In this document: positions 26,664 to 36,648 of the stretch, one piece after another
How positions within the stretch are numbered: position 1 is the stretch's first letter
Layout: each line of letters opens with the position of its first letter
NCBI GenBank assembly: GCA_944380315.1
Contig: CALWHG010000002.1
Location: 51,498 to 115,497, forward strand
DNA from: an uncultured Lachnospiraceae bacterium
GTDB lineage: Bacteria > Bacillota > Clostridia > Lachnospirales > Lachnospiraceae
Direction of reading: 5' to 3'
Length of the DNA: 64,000 nucleotides
Translations under genes and position numbers: made by a program
The notes under the pieces: model-generated
Seen by the model: only the letters and a program-made list of their open reading frames with translations
Told to the model about the DNA's origin: nothing
Databases searched by the model: none

Positions 26664-29600
26664 TTACTCTTCATAGGATGAATCGTCATCGAAATCGGCA
26701 TTTTCCTCATATACGGATCCGCCCATAAGGCTCTCCATATCCTCGTCTGAAGACTCATATCCATCGTTTACGGATACATCCTCCAGCTCTCCTGACTGGT
26801 TGAATTCCTGCTCTGTATAGCCGTAGCTGCCCAGATCCCTGCTGTCACGGTCACGATATCTGCGGTCTCCCTCCAGGAGCCTGTGCAGGTTCATGTCAGT
26901 ATCATCCAGGTTCTCCTTGAGCTCCACCTCGGTACCGTCATCCTTAAGCACCCTGATATCCAGTGCCAGGGACTGCAGCTCCTTGATGAGCACCTTGAAG
27001 GACTCGGGCGTGCCGGTCTTGGGTATGTTCTCTCCCTTGATGATGGCCTCGTAGGTCTTTACACGTCCTACCACGTCGTCCGACTTCACTGTTAGGATCT
27101 CCTGCAGTGTATAGGATGCGCCGTAGGCCTCCAGTGCCCAGACCTCCATCTCTCCGAAACGCTGTCCACCGAACTGGGCCTTGCCGCCGAGAGGCTGCTG
27201 GGTGACCAGTGAGTAAGGGCCGGTGGAACGTGCATGGATCTTATCGTCTACCAGGTGATGGAGCTTCAGGTAATGCATGTGTCCTATGGTTACGGGTGAA
27301 TCGAAGAACTCTCCCGTACGTCCGTCACGGAGCCTTACCTTTCCATCGCGGCTGATGGGCACTCCCTTCCAGAGGGCTCTGTGCTCCAGATGTGTACCAA
27401 GGTACTCCATGACCTCAGGCTTGAGCACGTCCCTGTATTTCTCCTGGAAGTCCTCCCAGCTGCCGTTTACATAGTCATTTGCCATCTCAAGGCAGTCCTG
27501 GATATCGTTCTCCCTTGCTCCCTCAAATATGGGGGTGGATATGTTGAATCCGAGGGCCTTGGCAGCCAGGCTCAGGTGCATCTCCAGGACCTGTCCTATG
27601 TTCATACGTGAAGGAACGCCCAGAGGGTTGAGCACTATGTCAAGGGGCCTTCCGTTGGGAAGATAGGGCATATCCTCCACGGGCAGTACTCTTGAAACGA
27701 CACCCTTGTTACCGTGACGTCCGGCCATCTTGTCGCCGACGCCTATCTTACGCTTCTGCGCTATGTATATCCTTACGGATTCGCTTACTCCAGGTGAGAG
27801 CTCATCGGAGTTCTCTCTGGTAAATACCTTGGCATCCACTACTATACCGTAGGCTCCGTGAGGTACCTTGAGGGAAGTGTCCCTTACCTCTCTTGCCTTC
27901 TCGCCGAAGATGGCGCGGAGCAGTCTCTCCTCGGGGGTGAGCTCTGTCTCTCCCTTGGGGGTCACCTTTCCTACGAGAATGTCTCCCGCACGGACCTCTG
28001 CACCTATGCGGATGATACCGCGGTCGTCCAGATCCTTGAGTGCATCGTCACCCACACCGGGCACGTCCCTTGTGATCTCCTCGGGGCCGAGCTTGGTGTC
28101 CCTGGCCTCACACTCATACTCCTCTATATGTATGGAGGTATATACATCATCCTGTACGAGCCTCTCTGAAAGGAGCACCGCGTCCTCGTAGTTGTAGCCT
28201 TCCCAGGTCATGAAGCCTATGAGAGGGTTCTTTCCGAGAGCCAGCTCTCCCTGAGAGGTTGAAGGTCCGTCAGCTATGATGTCTCCTGCCTTGATCTTGT
28301 CTCCGGCAAATACTATGGGCCTCTGGTTATAGCAGTTTGACTGGTTGGAGCGCATGAACTTGGTCAGCTTGTAGACCTCCAGTCCATCCTTGGTCTCCAC
28401 CTCTATGCGGTTGGAGGAAACGGTCTTAACCACTCCGTCTGACTTTGCGACTACGCATACGCCGGAGTCCCTTGCCACCTTGTCGTCTATACCTGTGCCT
28501 ATGACTGCCGCCTCCGTCTTAAGGAGAGGCACTGCCTGACGCTGCATGTTCGATCCCATGAGCGCACGGGTAGGGTCATCGTTCTCCAGGAAGGGTATCA
28601 TGGAGGTAGCTACGGAAAGCAGCATCTTGGGTGATACATCCATCAGGTCAACGTCTGATCTGTTGAAGCTGGTGGTCTCCTCACGATGACGGCCGGAAAC
28701 ATTTGTATGTATGAAATGTCCCGCCTCGTCCAGGGGCTCGTTTGCCTGAGCTACCCTGAAGTTGTCCTCCTCGTCGGCCGTCAGATACACGATGGTATCG
28801 GTGACCACGGGATCCTTGGGATCTGTCTTGTCAACCACCCTGTAGGGAGCCTCTATGAAGCCGTACTCATTTATACGGGCATAGGATGCCAGTGAGTTTA
28901 TGAGTCCGATGTTGGGTCCCTCGGGGGTCTCTATGGGACACATGCGTCCATAGTGGGTATAGTGTACGTCTCGTACCTCGAAGCCTGCACGGTCTCTTGA
29001 AAGTCCGCCGGGGCCCAGGGCTGAAAGACGTCTCTTGTGAGTCAGCTCTGACAGAGGGTTGTTCTGATCCATGAACTGTGAAAGCTGTGAGGATCCGAAG
29101 AACTCCTTGACCGCAGCAGTCACGGGCTTGATGTTGATCAGTGACTGGGGAGTGATCTCATCTATGTCCTGAGTGGACATGCGCTCCCTTACCACTCTCT
29201 CCATACGGGAAAGTCCTATACGGTACTGGTTCTGAAGGAGCTCTCCCACCGCCCTTATACGACGGTTGCCCAGGTGGTCTATGTCGTCAGAGGTGCCTAT
29301 GCCCTCTTCTATATGCATGTTGTAGTTGATGGAAGCAAGTATGTCATCCCTGGTGATATGCTTGGGCACCAGAGTATGGATGTTCTTGCGTATGATGGTC
29401 TTGAGCTCGTCCTCAGATCTTCCCTCTGCCTCAGAAAGCAGATCCACCAGTGCGGGATAGTATACCAGCTCGTGGATGCCTGCCTCTCTGGGATCGAAAT
29501 CCACATAGGCGGAAAGCTCTACCATGCGGTTGGAAAGTACCTTTACGTCCCTTCCCTCAGCATTTTCAGCATCGGGCCTGCCCTTTACGGTGACGGAAAC

Positions 29601-30587
29601 TATACCTGTGTTCTGTATCCTGTCGCAGAGCTCCTTGTTGAGGGTGTCGCCGGCTGAGGCTATGATCTCACCGGTGTTCATGTCGACTATGTCCTCTGCA
29701 AGGATCTTGCCGTCTATGCGGTTGCGGAGCAGGAGCTTCTTGTTGAACTTATAGCGTCCCACCTTGGCCAGGTCATATCTCCTGGGGTCGAAGAACATGC
29801 TGTTGAGCAGGCTCTGAGCCGAATCCACGGAAAGAGGCTCGCCGGGCCTGATCTTCTTGTAGAGCTCAAGGAGTCCGTCCTGATAGTTGTCGGTCGTATC
29901 CTTTGAAAGGGTATCTATGAGCTTGGGCTCCTCTCCGAAGAGCTCGGTGATCTCCCTGTTGGTACCGATGCCGAGGGCTCTGATGAGCACGGTCACGGGC
30001 ACCTTCCTGGTCCTGTCCACACGTGCCCAAAACACGTTGTTGGAGTCTGTCTCATACTCCAGCCATGCGCCTCTGTTGGGGATGACGGTACAGGAATAAA
30101 GCTCCTTTCCGAGCTTGTCATGACCTACCTCATAATAGATACCGGGGCTCCTTACGAGCTGAGAAACGATGACACGCTCTGCGCCGTTTATGACGAAGGA
30201 GCCTGTATCAGTCATAAGAGGAAGGTCTCCCATGAATATCTCATGCTCTTTGATCTCATCCTTGTCGTTGTTGATGAGCCTTACCTTGACCTTGAGCGGA
30301 GCAGCATATGTCGCATCTCTTTCCTTGCATTCCTCGATGGTATACTTCCTCTCATCCCTGCAAAGCTTGAAATCGACAAACTCCAGGCTCATATGGCCGG
30401 CAAAGTCTGCTATAGGTGAAATATCCTCAAAAACCTCCTTGAGTCCGTCCGTAAGAAACCAGTTGTAGGAATTCTTCTGGACCTCGATCAAGTTGGGCAT
30501 CTCCAGGACCTGCTTCTGCTCTGAAAAGTTCATCCTGATGCCCTTTCCGGCGGCTACCGGATGCATCCTGCTTTTTTGCATTGACAT
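26664..30587 (-). CDS. rpoB: RNA polymerase subunit beta
   Basis: 1307 aa. The frame stays open to 30695, but ATG at 30587 is chosen because AAGAGGTG lies just upstream and the upstream part has no family similarity. Rifampicin-pocket region reads [20 protein letters not shown] then [12 protein letters not shown], wild-type at the usual resistance positions. [15 protein letters not shown] and the C-terminal [17 protein letters not shown] are present, and an acidic tail ([12 protein letters not shown] ... [14 protein letters not shown]) ends the protein. Unlike many bacteria, rplJ-rplL do not precede it here; a divergent membrane-protein gene does. Confidence 0.99.
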   Translation of the reverse strand: MSMQKSRMHPVAAGKGIRMNFSEQKQVLEMPNLIEVQKNSYNWFLTDGLKEVFEDISPIADFAGHMSLEFVDFKLCRDERKYTIEECKERDATYAAPLKVKVRLINNDKDEIKEHEIFMGDLPLMTDTGSFVINGAERVIVSQLVRSPGIYYEVGHDKLGKELYSCTVIPNRGAWLEYETDSNNVFWARVDRTRKVPVTVLIRALGIGTNREITELFGEEPKLIDTLSKDTTDNYQDGLLELYKKIRPGEPLSVDSAQSLLNSMFFDPRRYDLAKVGRYKFNKKLLLRNRIDGKILAEDIVDMNTGEIIASAGDTLNKELCDRIQNTGIVSVTVKGRPDAENAEGRDVKVLSNRMVELSAYVDFDPREAGIHELVYYPALVDLLSEAEGRSEDELKTIIRKNIHTLVPKHITRDDILASINYNMHIEEGIGTSDDIDHLGNRRIRAVGELLQNQYRIGLSRMERVVRERMSTQDIDEITPQSLINIKPVTAAVKEFFGSSQLSQFMDQNNPLSELTHKRRLSALGPGGLSRDRAGFEVRDVHYTHYGRMCPIETPEGPNIGLINSLASYARINEYGFIEAPYRVVDKTDPKDPVVTDTIVYLTADEEDNFRVAQANEPLDEAGHFIHTNVSGRHREETTSFNRSDVDLMDVSPKMLLSVATSMIPFLENDDPTRALMGSNMQRQAVPLLKTEAAVIGTGIDDKVARDSGVCVVAKSDGVVKTVSSNRIEVETKDGLEVYKLTKFMRSNQSNCYNQRPIVFAGDKIKAGDIIADGPSTSQGELALGKNPLIGFMTWEGYNYEDAVLLSERLVQDDVYTSIHIEEYECEARDTKLGPEEITRDVPGVGDDALKDLDDRGIIRIGAEVRAGDILVGKVTPKGETELTPEERLLRAIFGEKAREVRDTSLKVPHGAYGIVVDAKVFTRENSDELSPGVSESVRIYIAQKRKIGVGDKMAGRHGNKGVVSRVLPVEDMPYLPNGRPLDIVLNPLGVPSRMNIGQVLEMHLSLAAKALGFNISTPIFEGARENDIQDCLEMANDYVNGSWEDFQEKYRDVLKPEVMEYLGTHLEHRALWKGVPISRDGKVRLRDGRTGEFFDSPVTIGHMHYLKLHHLVDDKIHARSTGPYSLVTQQPLGGKAQFGGQRFGEMEVWALEAYGASYTLQEILTVKSDDVVGRVKTYEAIIKGENIPKTGTPESFKVLIKELQSLALDIRVLKDDGTEVELKENLDDTDMNLHRLLEGDRRYRDRDSRDLGSYGYTEQEFNQSGELEDVSVNDGYESSDEDMESLMGGSVYEENADFDDDSSYEE

Positions 30588-30606
30588 TCCCCACCTCTTA
30601 TCTTTC

Positions 30607-30612
30607 ATTATA
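30607..30612 (-). promoter_or_regulatory. Candidate -10 element of rpoBC
   Basis: Perfect TATAAT on the (-) strand, but no good -35 (closest TTTCAC) and it would leave a leader of only about 13 bases. A promoter farther upstream is possible. Confidence 0.35.
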
Positions 30613-30747
30613 TAAAAATGCAGCGTTGTGAAATTAAGTTGCATTTTCAGCCGTTTTGTAATAAAATATATGGGCATTTGAACCCATGATGGCATAATAA
30701 TGCAACCTTAAAGATATCACAGGCTTGTCAAGGTGTCAAGTATTTCC

Positions 30748-30776
30748 TTGCTTTTATCGAGATCTGATGATATAAT
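30748..30776 (+). promoter_or_regulatory. Promoter of the 30808 gene
   Basis: TTGCTT (30748-30753), 17-base spacer, TATAAT (30771-30776). Confidence 0.65.
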
Positions 30777-30807
30777 TACTTGAATTGTCTTCGGAGGTAG
30801 TTCCAAC

Positions 30808-31284
30808 ATGAACACACTTACAACTGTATTGCTGGTCGTCCTCGTTATCGCGGCCGTAGCGCTTGGCGTCCTCTGGTATTTCGGAAGGAAGATCCAGACC
30901 AACCAGATCGAATCCCAAAAGCTCATCGAGCAGATGGCTCAGAACGTGACCATACTCGTCATCGACAAGAAAAAGATGAGAGTCAAGGACGCACCCCTTC
31001 CGAAGCAGGTATATGAACAGTCTCCCTTCTATATGAAGTGGGCAAAGGTCGGAGTAGTCAAGGCCAAGATCGGGCCCAAGGTATATAACCTGATCACCGA
31101 CGGCAGCGTATTCAATCAGCTTCCCGTCAAGAACGAGTGCAAGGTAAAGCTGAGCGGCCTCTACATCACCGAGGTGCTGAAGGGCGGAGTACTTGACGAG
31201 AAGACCCTGAAGAAGCGCCAGAAGGCCAAGGCCAAGGCAGCCAAAAAGGCTGAGAAGGAAGCAAAGAAGGCCGAAAAGGGCTGA
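30808..31284 (+). CDS. Single-span membrane protein of unknown function
   Basis: 158 aa. Residues 4-25 (TTVLLVVLVIAAVALGVLWY) form an N-terminal anchor; a mostly polar cytoplasmic domain follows (VTILVIDKKKMRVKDAPLPK ... KWAKVGVVKAKIGPKVYNLI) and ends in an Ala/Lys-rich tail (KAKAKAAKKAEKEAKKAEKG). I do not recognise a characterised family, though membrane-anchored small basic proteins of this kind are seen in Lachnospiraceae. GGAGG lies 10 bases before the ATG. The gene is alone, divergent from rpoB, and ends at a strong terminator. Confidence 0.75.
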   Translation: MNTLTTVLLVVLVIAAVALGVLWYFGRKIQTNQIESQKLIEQMAQNVTILVIDKKKMRVKDAPLPKQVYEQSPFYMKWAKVGVVKAKIGPKVYNLITDGSVFNQLPVKNECKVKLSGLYITEVLKGGVLDEKTLKKRQKAKAKAAKKAEKEAKKAEKG

Positions 31285-31349
31285 TGCCTCCTGTCAGCGC
31301 AGGGCGCTTGGCAAAGGGCACTGAGCACAGACACATATGACACAAAATG

Positions 31350-31386
31350 AAGCATCCGTGATCTCTCGATCAGCGGATGCTTTTTT
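31350..31386. terminator. Bidirectional terminator between the 30808 gene and ddl
   Basis: AAGCATCCG pairs with CGGATGCTT with further pairing TGATC/GATCA inside; T-run on (+) and AAAA on the left for (-). Confidence 0.85.
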
Positions 31387-31411
31387 ATGCCTTATCTCTC
31401 TTTATCTGTCT

Positions 31412-32497
31412 TTATCTCTCCGTCTCGCTGTATCTGTCAAAGGCATTGTCTATGAGCCTCTCCACCAGCTCCTGAGGCTTCACTCCTCTTGCCTCCCAGA
31501 GCTTGGGATACATGGATATGGCCGTAAAGCCAGGAAGAGTATTGATCTCGTTGAATATGACCTCTCCGTCTTCCTTTACAAAGAAATCCACTCTGGCAAG
31601 GCCGTAGCAGTCAAGGGCATTGAATATGCGCACGGCTGCTCTCCTTATGGTCTCTGTGGCACCTCCGGGAAGCTCAGGATCCGTGACGGTGACGGAATCC
31701 GGATTATTGTACTTGGCATCATAGTCATAGAACTCCGCTGCCGCAAGTATCTCTCCTACTCCCGAGGCTATGGGCTTCTGAGGGCCTCCGCCGAACACGG
31801 CGCACTCCACCTCATGTCCCCTTATGAACTCCTCCACCAGGACCTTTGAATCATACTCAAGCGCATGCTCTATGCCCTCCATGAGCTGGAATCTATCCAG
31901 AGCCTTGGTCACCCCGCAGGAGGATCCGGCTCTTGAGGGCTTGATAAATACGGGATAGCGGAGCTTTGCCTCCACCTTTGCCACCACTGCATTCATGTCT
32001 CTGGCCTCATATTCCCGAACGCCCACGAACTCAGCCTGTCTGACTCCAGCCTCATGGGCCATGGAATCAACTATGAGCTTCGTATAGAACTTGTCCATGC
32101 ATACGGCTGATGAAAGCACCCCACAGCCCACATAGGGAATGTCGGCCATCTCAAAGAGCCCCTGTATGGTACCGTCCTCTCCGTATTTTCCATGGAGGGC
32201 GGGAAAGATCACATCCACGGGCACGTCCGTCACCTCTCCCGAGGGTTCGGTCATGATGACGCTCTTCCTAGTGGCATCGGGACTGAGCTCTGCTGTGATC
32301 TTTGAATCCACCCAGCTTCCATCCCTAATGTCCTCCAGCTTTTCAGTATTGAGCCAGCGGCCATCCCTGGTTATGCCTATGGGTATTATGTTCCACCTGC
32401 TCTTGTCTATCCATGAGATGATGTTTGCTGCGGACATGCAGGATACCTCATGCTCTGAGCTCCTGCCTCCAAATATGACTGCTATGTTCCTTTTCAT
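31412..32497 (-). CDS. ddl: D-alanine--D-alanine ligase
   Basis: 361 aa ATP-grasp enzyme joining two D-Ala for peptidoglycan precursors. FGGRSSEHEVSCMSAANI start, HGKYGEDGTIQGLFEMADIP, the ATP-grasp core FIKPSRAGSSCGV, and RVDFFVKEDGEVIFNEINTLPGFT with Mg ligands are all seen. The omega loop reads EFYDYDAKY, which has the Tyr of D-Ala-D-Ala ligases and not the VanA-type D-lactate sequence, so vancomycin-susceptible precursors are predicted. GGAGGT precedes the ATG. It lies behind a hairpin that could be the upstream operon's terminator or an attenuator. Confidence 0.95.
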   Translation of the reverse strand: MKRNIAVIFGGRSSEHEVSCMSAANIISWIDKSRWNIIPIGITRDGRWLNTEKLEDIRDGSWVDSKITAELSPDATRKSVIMTEPSGEVTDVPVDVIFPALHGKYGEDGTIQGLFEMADIPYVGCGVLSSAVCMDKFYTKLIVDSMAHEAGVRQAEFVGVREYEARDMNAVVAKVEAKLRYPVFIKPSRAGSSCGVTKALDRFQLMEGIEHALEYDSKVLVEEFIRGHEVECAVFGGGPQKPIASGVGEILAAAEFYDYDAKYNNPDSVTVTDPELPGGATETIRRAAVRIFNALDCYGLARVDFFVKEDGEVIFNEINTLPGFTAISMYPKLWEARGVKPQELVERLIDNAFDRYSETER

Positions 32498-32575
32498 AGA
32501 TACCTCCGGCCGGTCTCCCGAAGGATCCGGCAGCTTAATATATGAAGTCCGGCTTTGCGGACGCTCTCTGCAACG

Positions 32576-32603
32576 AAAAAGGGAAAGCCCTGTCGGCTTT
32601 CCC
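32576..32603 (-). terminator. Terminator (or attenuator) between yajC and ddl
   Basis: GGGAAAGCC pairs perfectly with GGCTTTCCC (32581-32603), followed on the (-) strand by TTTTT. An extended -10 (TGGTATACT, 32662-32670) lies upstream of the hairpin and no clear promoter lies between it and ddl. The whole 266-base gap holds only these elements. Confidence 0.8.
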
Positions 32604-32763
32604 TGTGAAACTTATCTTGTAGGATTAAAAGGATGAAAGTGAATTCTTTTTTTATGGTTAGAGTATACCATAGTCCCACAGGAATAGTTTGAAGTAAGAT
32701 TAAATAAAGTATGAAGAAAGTCTTAACTTCCCTGAGTCCTCATACTGACAGGGAAATGCCTGT

Positions 32764-33081
32764 TTACTTGCTCTCCTTGGCCTCGTCAGAGGTGCCGTTC
32801 ATGACAGCATCTGCCTTCTCAATGCTCTGGATGGCGCTCTTCAGCATGGGGATGCGGCAGTTCTTGTTTCCGAACTCCACGATGACCATGTCGTTGGTTA
32901 TGTCGATGACCTGGCCGTACATGCCGCTGGTGGTCACGCAGTAATCTCCGATAGCCATCTTGCCCAGCATCTCATCGCGCTTCTTCTGCTCCTTCTTCTG
33001 GGGCCTTACGCCTATGAAATAAAATACTCCAAAGATAAATACAAAATAAATGACGATAGTAATGAGTTCCTGACTGCCCAT
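32764..33081 (-). CDS. yajC: Preprotein translocase subunit YajC
   Basis: 105 aa. One N-terminal membrane span (ITIVIYFVFIFGVFYFIGV), then the family signature RPQKKEQKKRDEML and a small KOW-like domain (IGDYCVTTSGMYGQVIDIT). YajC binds SecDF and assists protein export. It follows tgt by 41 bases, the classic tgt-yajC order; secDF is not next to it here. Confidence 0.95.
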   Translation of the reverse strand: MGSQELITIVIYFVFIFGVFYFIGVRPQKKEQKKRDEMLGKMAIGDYCVTTSGMYGQVIDITNDMVIVEFGNKNCRIPMLKSAIQSIEKADAVMNGTSDEAKESK

Positions 33082-33122
33082 CTTATAAGTTCCTCCAAAT
33101 CTGTAGCTTTGACCGGCCTCTC

Positions 33123-34262
33123 TTACCGGTCCTCCCCGCTTGAAAGCGAGTCCGTCATCTCCGCACGATACTTCTCAAAGCGTCCTTCCCTTATGGCCGC
33201 GCGGATATCAGACATCATTTTATTATAAAAATACAAATTATGCAAGGTGCAAAGTCTCATGCCCAGCATTTCCCCGGCCTTGAGCAGGTGCCTGATGTAG
33301 GCTCTGGAGTAATACCTGCAGGCAGGACAGTCGCAGCCCTCCTCTATGGGACGCATGTCCTTCTCAAACTTCTTGTTCAGCAGATTGAGCTTTCCGTATC
33401 TTGTGTATACATGGCCGTGACGTCCGTTGCGGCTGGGATATACACAGTCAAAGAAATCCACTCCTCTGTATACGCCCTCGATGATATTTTGTGGAGTACC
33501 CACACCCATAAGGTATATGGGCCTGTCCTGAGGAAGGTAGGGCACCACCTCATCAAGGACCCCGTACATCTGCTCATGGGTCTCACCCACGGCCAGGCCA
33601 CCTATGGCATAGCCGTCACAGTCCAGCTCCCTTATGGTCTTGGCATGCTCTATCCTTACGTCATGGAGCACTCCTCCCTGATTTATGCCGAAAAGGAGCT
33701 GCTCATGATTCAGAGTATCAGGAAGGCCGTTGAGCCTGGTGAGCTCAGTCTTACAGCGCTTCAGCCATCTGGCCGTCCTGGCTACCGACTGCTCTATGTA
33801 ACTCCGATCCGCAAGGGCCGGCGGACACTCATCGAAGGCCATGGCTATGGTGGAGCCCAGGTTTGACTGTATGCGCATGCTCTCCTCCGGACCCATAAAT
33901 ATCTTACGGCCGTCTATATGGGAGTTGAAATATACCCCCTCCTCCTTTATCTTCCGAAGCGAGGTGAGGGAAAACACCTGGAATCCACCGGAGTCCGTAA
34001 GTATGGGCCTGTGCCAGTCCATGAAGCGATGCAGGCCCCCAAGCTCCTTTATGAGCTCATCTCCTGTCCTGACATGGAGATGATAGGTGTTTGAAAGCTC
34101 TACCTGGCAGCCTATGTCCTCCAGATCCCTGGTGGATACGGCTCCCTTTATGGCCCCTACAGTGCCAACATTCATGAACACGGGAGTCTCTATGGTCCCA
34201 TGGACCGTCTCCATATGTGCGGATCTGGCTCTGCCCTCCGTAGCAACTATCTCGTATCTCAA
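33123..34262 (-). CDS. tgt: tRNA-guanine transglycosylase
   Basis: 379 aa. Swaps guanine-34 for queuine or preQ1 in GU(N) anticodon tRNAs. Seen: SNTYHLHVRTG, catalytic Asp in ILTDSGGFQVFSL, LLFGINQGG, the second Asp in DCVYPSRNGRHG, and zinc ligands CDCPACRYYSRAYIRH with a distal His. The TTG at 34262 is preferred: GGGAGAG lies 5 bases upstream and the protein then starts (M)RYEIVATEGRARSA as in relatives. A longer GTG frame from 34289 overlaps the preceding permease gene. Confidence 0.95.
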   Translation of the reverse strand: MRYEIVATEGRARSAHMETVHGTIETPVFMNVGTVGAIKGAVSTRDLEDIGCQVELSNTYHLHVRTGDELIKELGGLHRFMDWHRPILTDSGGFQVFSLTSLRKIKEEGVYFNSHIDGRKIFMGPEESMRIQSNLGSTIAMAFDECPPALADRSYIEQSVARTARWLKRCKTELTRLNGLPDTLNHEQLLFGINQGGVLHDVRIEHAKTIRELDCDGYAIGGLAVGETHEQMYGVLDEVVPYLPQDRPIYLMGVGTPQNIIEGVYRGVDFFDCVYPSRNGRHGHVYTRYGKLNLLNKKFEKDMRPIEEGCDCPACRYYSRAYIRHLLKAGEMLGMRLCTLHNLYFYNKMMSDIRAAIREGRFEKYRAEMTDSLSSGEDR

Positions 34263-34278
34263 AATGTCTCTCCCTTCA

Positions 34279-35184
34279 TCAGGCGTCACCTATGCCAAGC
34301 AGTATGATACCTGCCACTGCTGTGGCTATGGCTGCATACTGGCTCTTCGTCAGCTTTTCCTTAAGGAATATCCTGCTCCATACCATGGAAAGCACGCAGT
34401 AAGCAGATATAAGAGGCGCTGAAAGTATGGCATTTGCAGACAGGGCATAGATATATGCAAACTGTCCGGCGGTCTCTGATATGGCCGCCATGAGCTTCGG
34501 GGCCTCAAGCCTGCGAAGATCGGACATGCCCGTATAAAGCTTTTGTTTCTTTATGATCACCACATATATGAAGGCAAATACAGCCATGCCAAGGAAGGTG
34601 AGCTCATAGGCTATGTTGGCAGGGCCCTCCTCTATGTGTCCATCCAGGAGCCATGCATCTGCAAAGGTGCCTATACCGTCTATGGCGCAGTAAAGCAGGG
34701 GATAGATGATGGCCTTGGCGGACCTGGTATATCTGGGATCCGCATGCTTTCTTTCATCGTCCAGCCTTATGTCGACGCCCTGCAGGGCTATGATGCCCGC
34801 GGTTATGAGCACTACTCCTATGAGCTGATAGCCCAGCAGCCTCTGTCCCAGGAATATGGCGCAGAGCACTGCAGTCACTGCTCCAGAGGAATTGCATATG
34901 GGTGAGGATATGGAGAGCTCTATGTATCTGAGTCCCGCATAGCCTATGATCATGGAGAGTATGTAGCAGAAGGATGCAGGCAGATATACTATGAAATCCC
35001 TGCCGGTCACGCTCTCTCCTCCGAAGATCAGCATATAGGCTGCATGGAGTCCCATGACGAGGCCCACTGCCATGACCATCTTCCAGTGGCTGTAGCTGTC
35101 AGATGCCGGTGATCCAAGCTTTGAAAAGAAGTCTGATCCCGACCAGAAAAATATGGTTATAAGTGATAATACGAACCAGGTCAT
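34279..35184 (-). CDS. EamA/DMT-family permease
   Basis: 301 aa with ten predicted spans in two EamA-like halves (first half FFWSGSDFFSKLG ... LLGYQLIGVVLITAGIIAL; second half ETAGQFAYIYALSANAILSA). Ends 16 bases before tgt and starts 3 bases after the lspA-like gene, so it is co-transcribed with both. Drug/metabolite transporters of this type export amino acids or other small molecules; a link to queuosine or precursor uptake via tgt is speculation. Confidence 0.85.
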   Translation of the reverse strand: MTWFVLSLITIFFWSGSDFFSKLGSPASDSYSHWKMVMAVGLVMGLHAAYMLIFGGESVTGRDFIVYLPASFCYILSMIIGYAGLRYIELSISSPICNSSGAVTAVLCAIFLGQRLLGYQLIGVVLITAGIIALQGVDIRLDDERKHADPRYTRSAKAIIYPLLYCAIDGIGTFADAWLLDGHIEEGPANIAYELTFLGMAVFAFIYVVIIKKQKLYTGMSDLRRLEAPKLMAAISETAGQFAYIYALSANAILSAPLISAYCVLSMVWSRIFLKEKLTKSQYAAIATAVAGIILLGIGDA

Positions 35185-35187
35185 ATC

Positions 35188-35730
35188 TTAATGTTTTCCT
35201 TTCTTTGATCCAGTCATGTCCTGGAGGATGCTTCCTGCGGTATACAAAAGTGAACCCGCGAAGATCGCTGCGTCCCCAAGGTTTATGACTATACGGTCCA
35301 GAGGCTTTTTCTTTATGATCATATAATCTACCACATAGCCTCTGATGATACGGTCATACAGATTTGAGAGGGCCCCGCCAAGAGTCAGAGCCAGTCCAAG
35401 CTGCTTTGCCAGGCCTTCCTTCTTATATACGGATCTGCAGAGAGCGGCAAGCACGGTCCCGGAGCCAAGAGCTCCTATGCCCCTGACCAGCTCCTGCCTG
35501 TCTCTGAACCTGCCCATGGCAAGCCCCCTGTTATGATAGCGGGCAAAGCTCACATGAGATAGCAGGCCTCCGGTGCCGTCTCTGGGAAAGGTACCTGCAG
35601 GCTCCTGATCTATGCGCTCCTTTATGGCCTGATCCACATAGAAAACTGCTCCTGCAGTCATGGCAAGGGCAGCCGGTCTGCTTAGCAGCAGTTCCATATC
35701 ATTTTTACTTTTCCTTGTGCCTATCTTCAT
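35188..35730 (-). CDS. lspA: Signal peptidase II (LspA)-like, divergent
   Basis: 180 aa. Family landmarks are visible though weak: an N-terminal span with VDQAIKERI, the HNRGLAMG segment matching NxGAxF, GGALSNLYDRIIRGYVVDYM and NLGDAAIFAGS. The two catalytic Asp map to VVDY and NLGD and both are present. LspA cleaves signal peptides of lipoproteins in the membrane. The usual NxADxxI signature is altered and the N-terminus is extended, so it could be a second paralogue or a specialised variant. One base after the thioesterase stop. Confidence 0.72.
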   Translation of the reverse strand: MKIGTRKSKNDMELLLSRPAALAMTAGAVFYVDQAIKERIDQEPAGTFPRDGTGGLLSHVSFARYHNRGLAMGRFRDRQELVRGIGALGSGTVLAALCRSVYKKEGLAKQLGLALTLGGALSNLYDRIIRGYVVDYMIIKKKPLDRIVINLGDAAIFAGSLLYTAGSILQDMTGSKKGKH

Positions 35731-35731
35731 A

Positions 35732-36454
35732 TCATGCCCTCAGCTCTGCGACCGCATAGATGCCCCCGTCCCTGTCCTTGAGACCGACGGTGCAGCAGTC
35801 GTCCTTTCTGACTATCACGGGTATGATGATATCTCCGAGCACCGCTGCCCTTCGATACTCCACCCGAAGGGAGGAGGGATGCTCTATGCCTGCGGCCTCA
35901 GAGGCTATGTCCACATACCATGCATTGTTCATATGATCGTTTGAATCCAGGAGATGTCTGGTCACACAAAGCTCACCCATGACATCCCCTCCCTCAGGCA
36001 TGGGGATCTTCCTTTTTATGGGAGGGAGCCCCAGCTCGAGAGACAGCTTGTCCGCATCCTCCTCCATATATGGCTCTATGTCCTCAGCAAGAGGCTTGCA
36101 GGGAGCCCTGAGCACCGTGTCGAAGCAGAACCAGATGGAGTCTGCCCTGACTGCCAGTCTGCCGTCGCCTCCCTTTATATAAAAATGTCTGTAGCCATAT
36201 ATGCCTGAAAAGCCATGGGCAAAGGTGCCAGTCTCGATCTCCTCTCCCAGCACGGGATAGCGGTCAAAGCTTATGGACCAGGAGTTGAGGAACCAGGCCC
36301 TCTTCCTGTCAGCAAGATGCTCTATCCCCACACCCAGTCTCTCTGACTGAAACGTGGAGCAGTCCTGAAAATAATTTATGACGGAAAAGGGAGTGAGGGC
36401 CCCCTCACTGTCACACTCCGAATATCTGACCTTTGAACCAAACGTATATGGCAT
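35732..36454 (-). CDS. Acyl-ACP thioesterase
   Basis: 240 aa double hot-dog protein. The first half starts TFGSKVRYSECDSEGALTPF and has NSWSISFDRYPVLGEEI and RADSIWFCFD; the second half contains LDSNDHMNNAWYVDIA with the Asn-His motif of FatA/B-type thioesterases. It should release free fatty acids from acyl carrier protein. ATG at 36454 has AAAGGAAG 6 bases upstream; an upstream ATG would lie in the leader. First gene of a unit with lspA, a permease, tgt and yajC. Confidence 0.9.
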   Translation of the reverse strand: MPYTFGSKVRYSECDSEGALTPFSVINYFQDCSTFQSERLGVGIEHLADRKRAWFLNSWSISFDRYPVLGEEIETGTFAHGFSGIYGYRHFYIKGGDGRLAVRADSIWFCFDTVLRAPCKPLAEDIEPYMEEDADKLSLELGLPPIKRKIPMPEGGDVMGELCVTRHLLDSNDHMNNAWYVDIASEAAGIEHPSSLRVEYRRAAVLGDIIIPVIVRKDDCCTVGLKDRDGGIYAVAELRA

Positions 36455-36526
36455 GATGACTTCCTTTTTATCCTGATATATCCTGACCACGGGCACTATG
36501 CCAAAGGCCATGGAAAACAATTCTTT

Positions 36527-36556
36527 ATACTATCACAAAATGACTGTCCTTGACAA
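36527..36556 (-). promoter_or_regulatory. Promoter of the thioesterase-lspA-EamA-tgt-yajC unit
   Basis: On the (-) strand TTGTCA (36556-36551), 18-base spacer, TAGTAT (36532-36527). Confidence 0.5.
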
Positions 36557-36576
36557 TATTACTTGTGACAAATAGC

Positions 36577-36607
36577 GCAAAAAACAGGGGACGCAAGTCG
36601 CGTCCCC
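36577..36607 (-). terminator. Terminator of the 36649 gene
   Basis: GGGGACGC pairs with GCGTCCCC (36587-36607) around a 5-base loop, followed on the (-) strand by TGTTTTTT. Confidence 0.88.
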
Positions 36608-36648
36608 CTTCATTCATCCTTTTATCCTTTTATATGTGAAGATCTGGC

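Noticed and set aside
36455-36640. PreQ1 or other riboswitch ahead of the tgt operon
   Set aside because: No conserved aptamer core; only a promoter and a hairpin terminator are seen.
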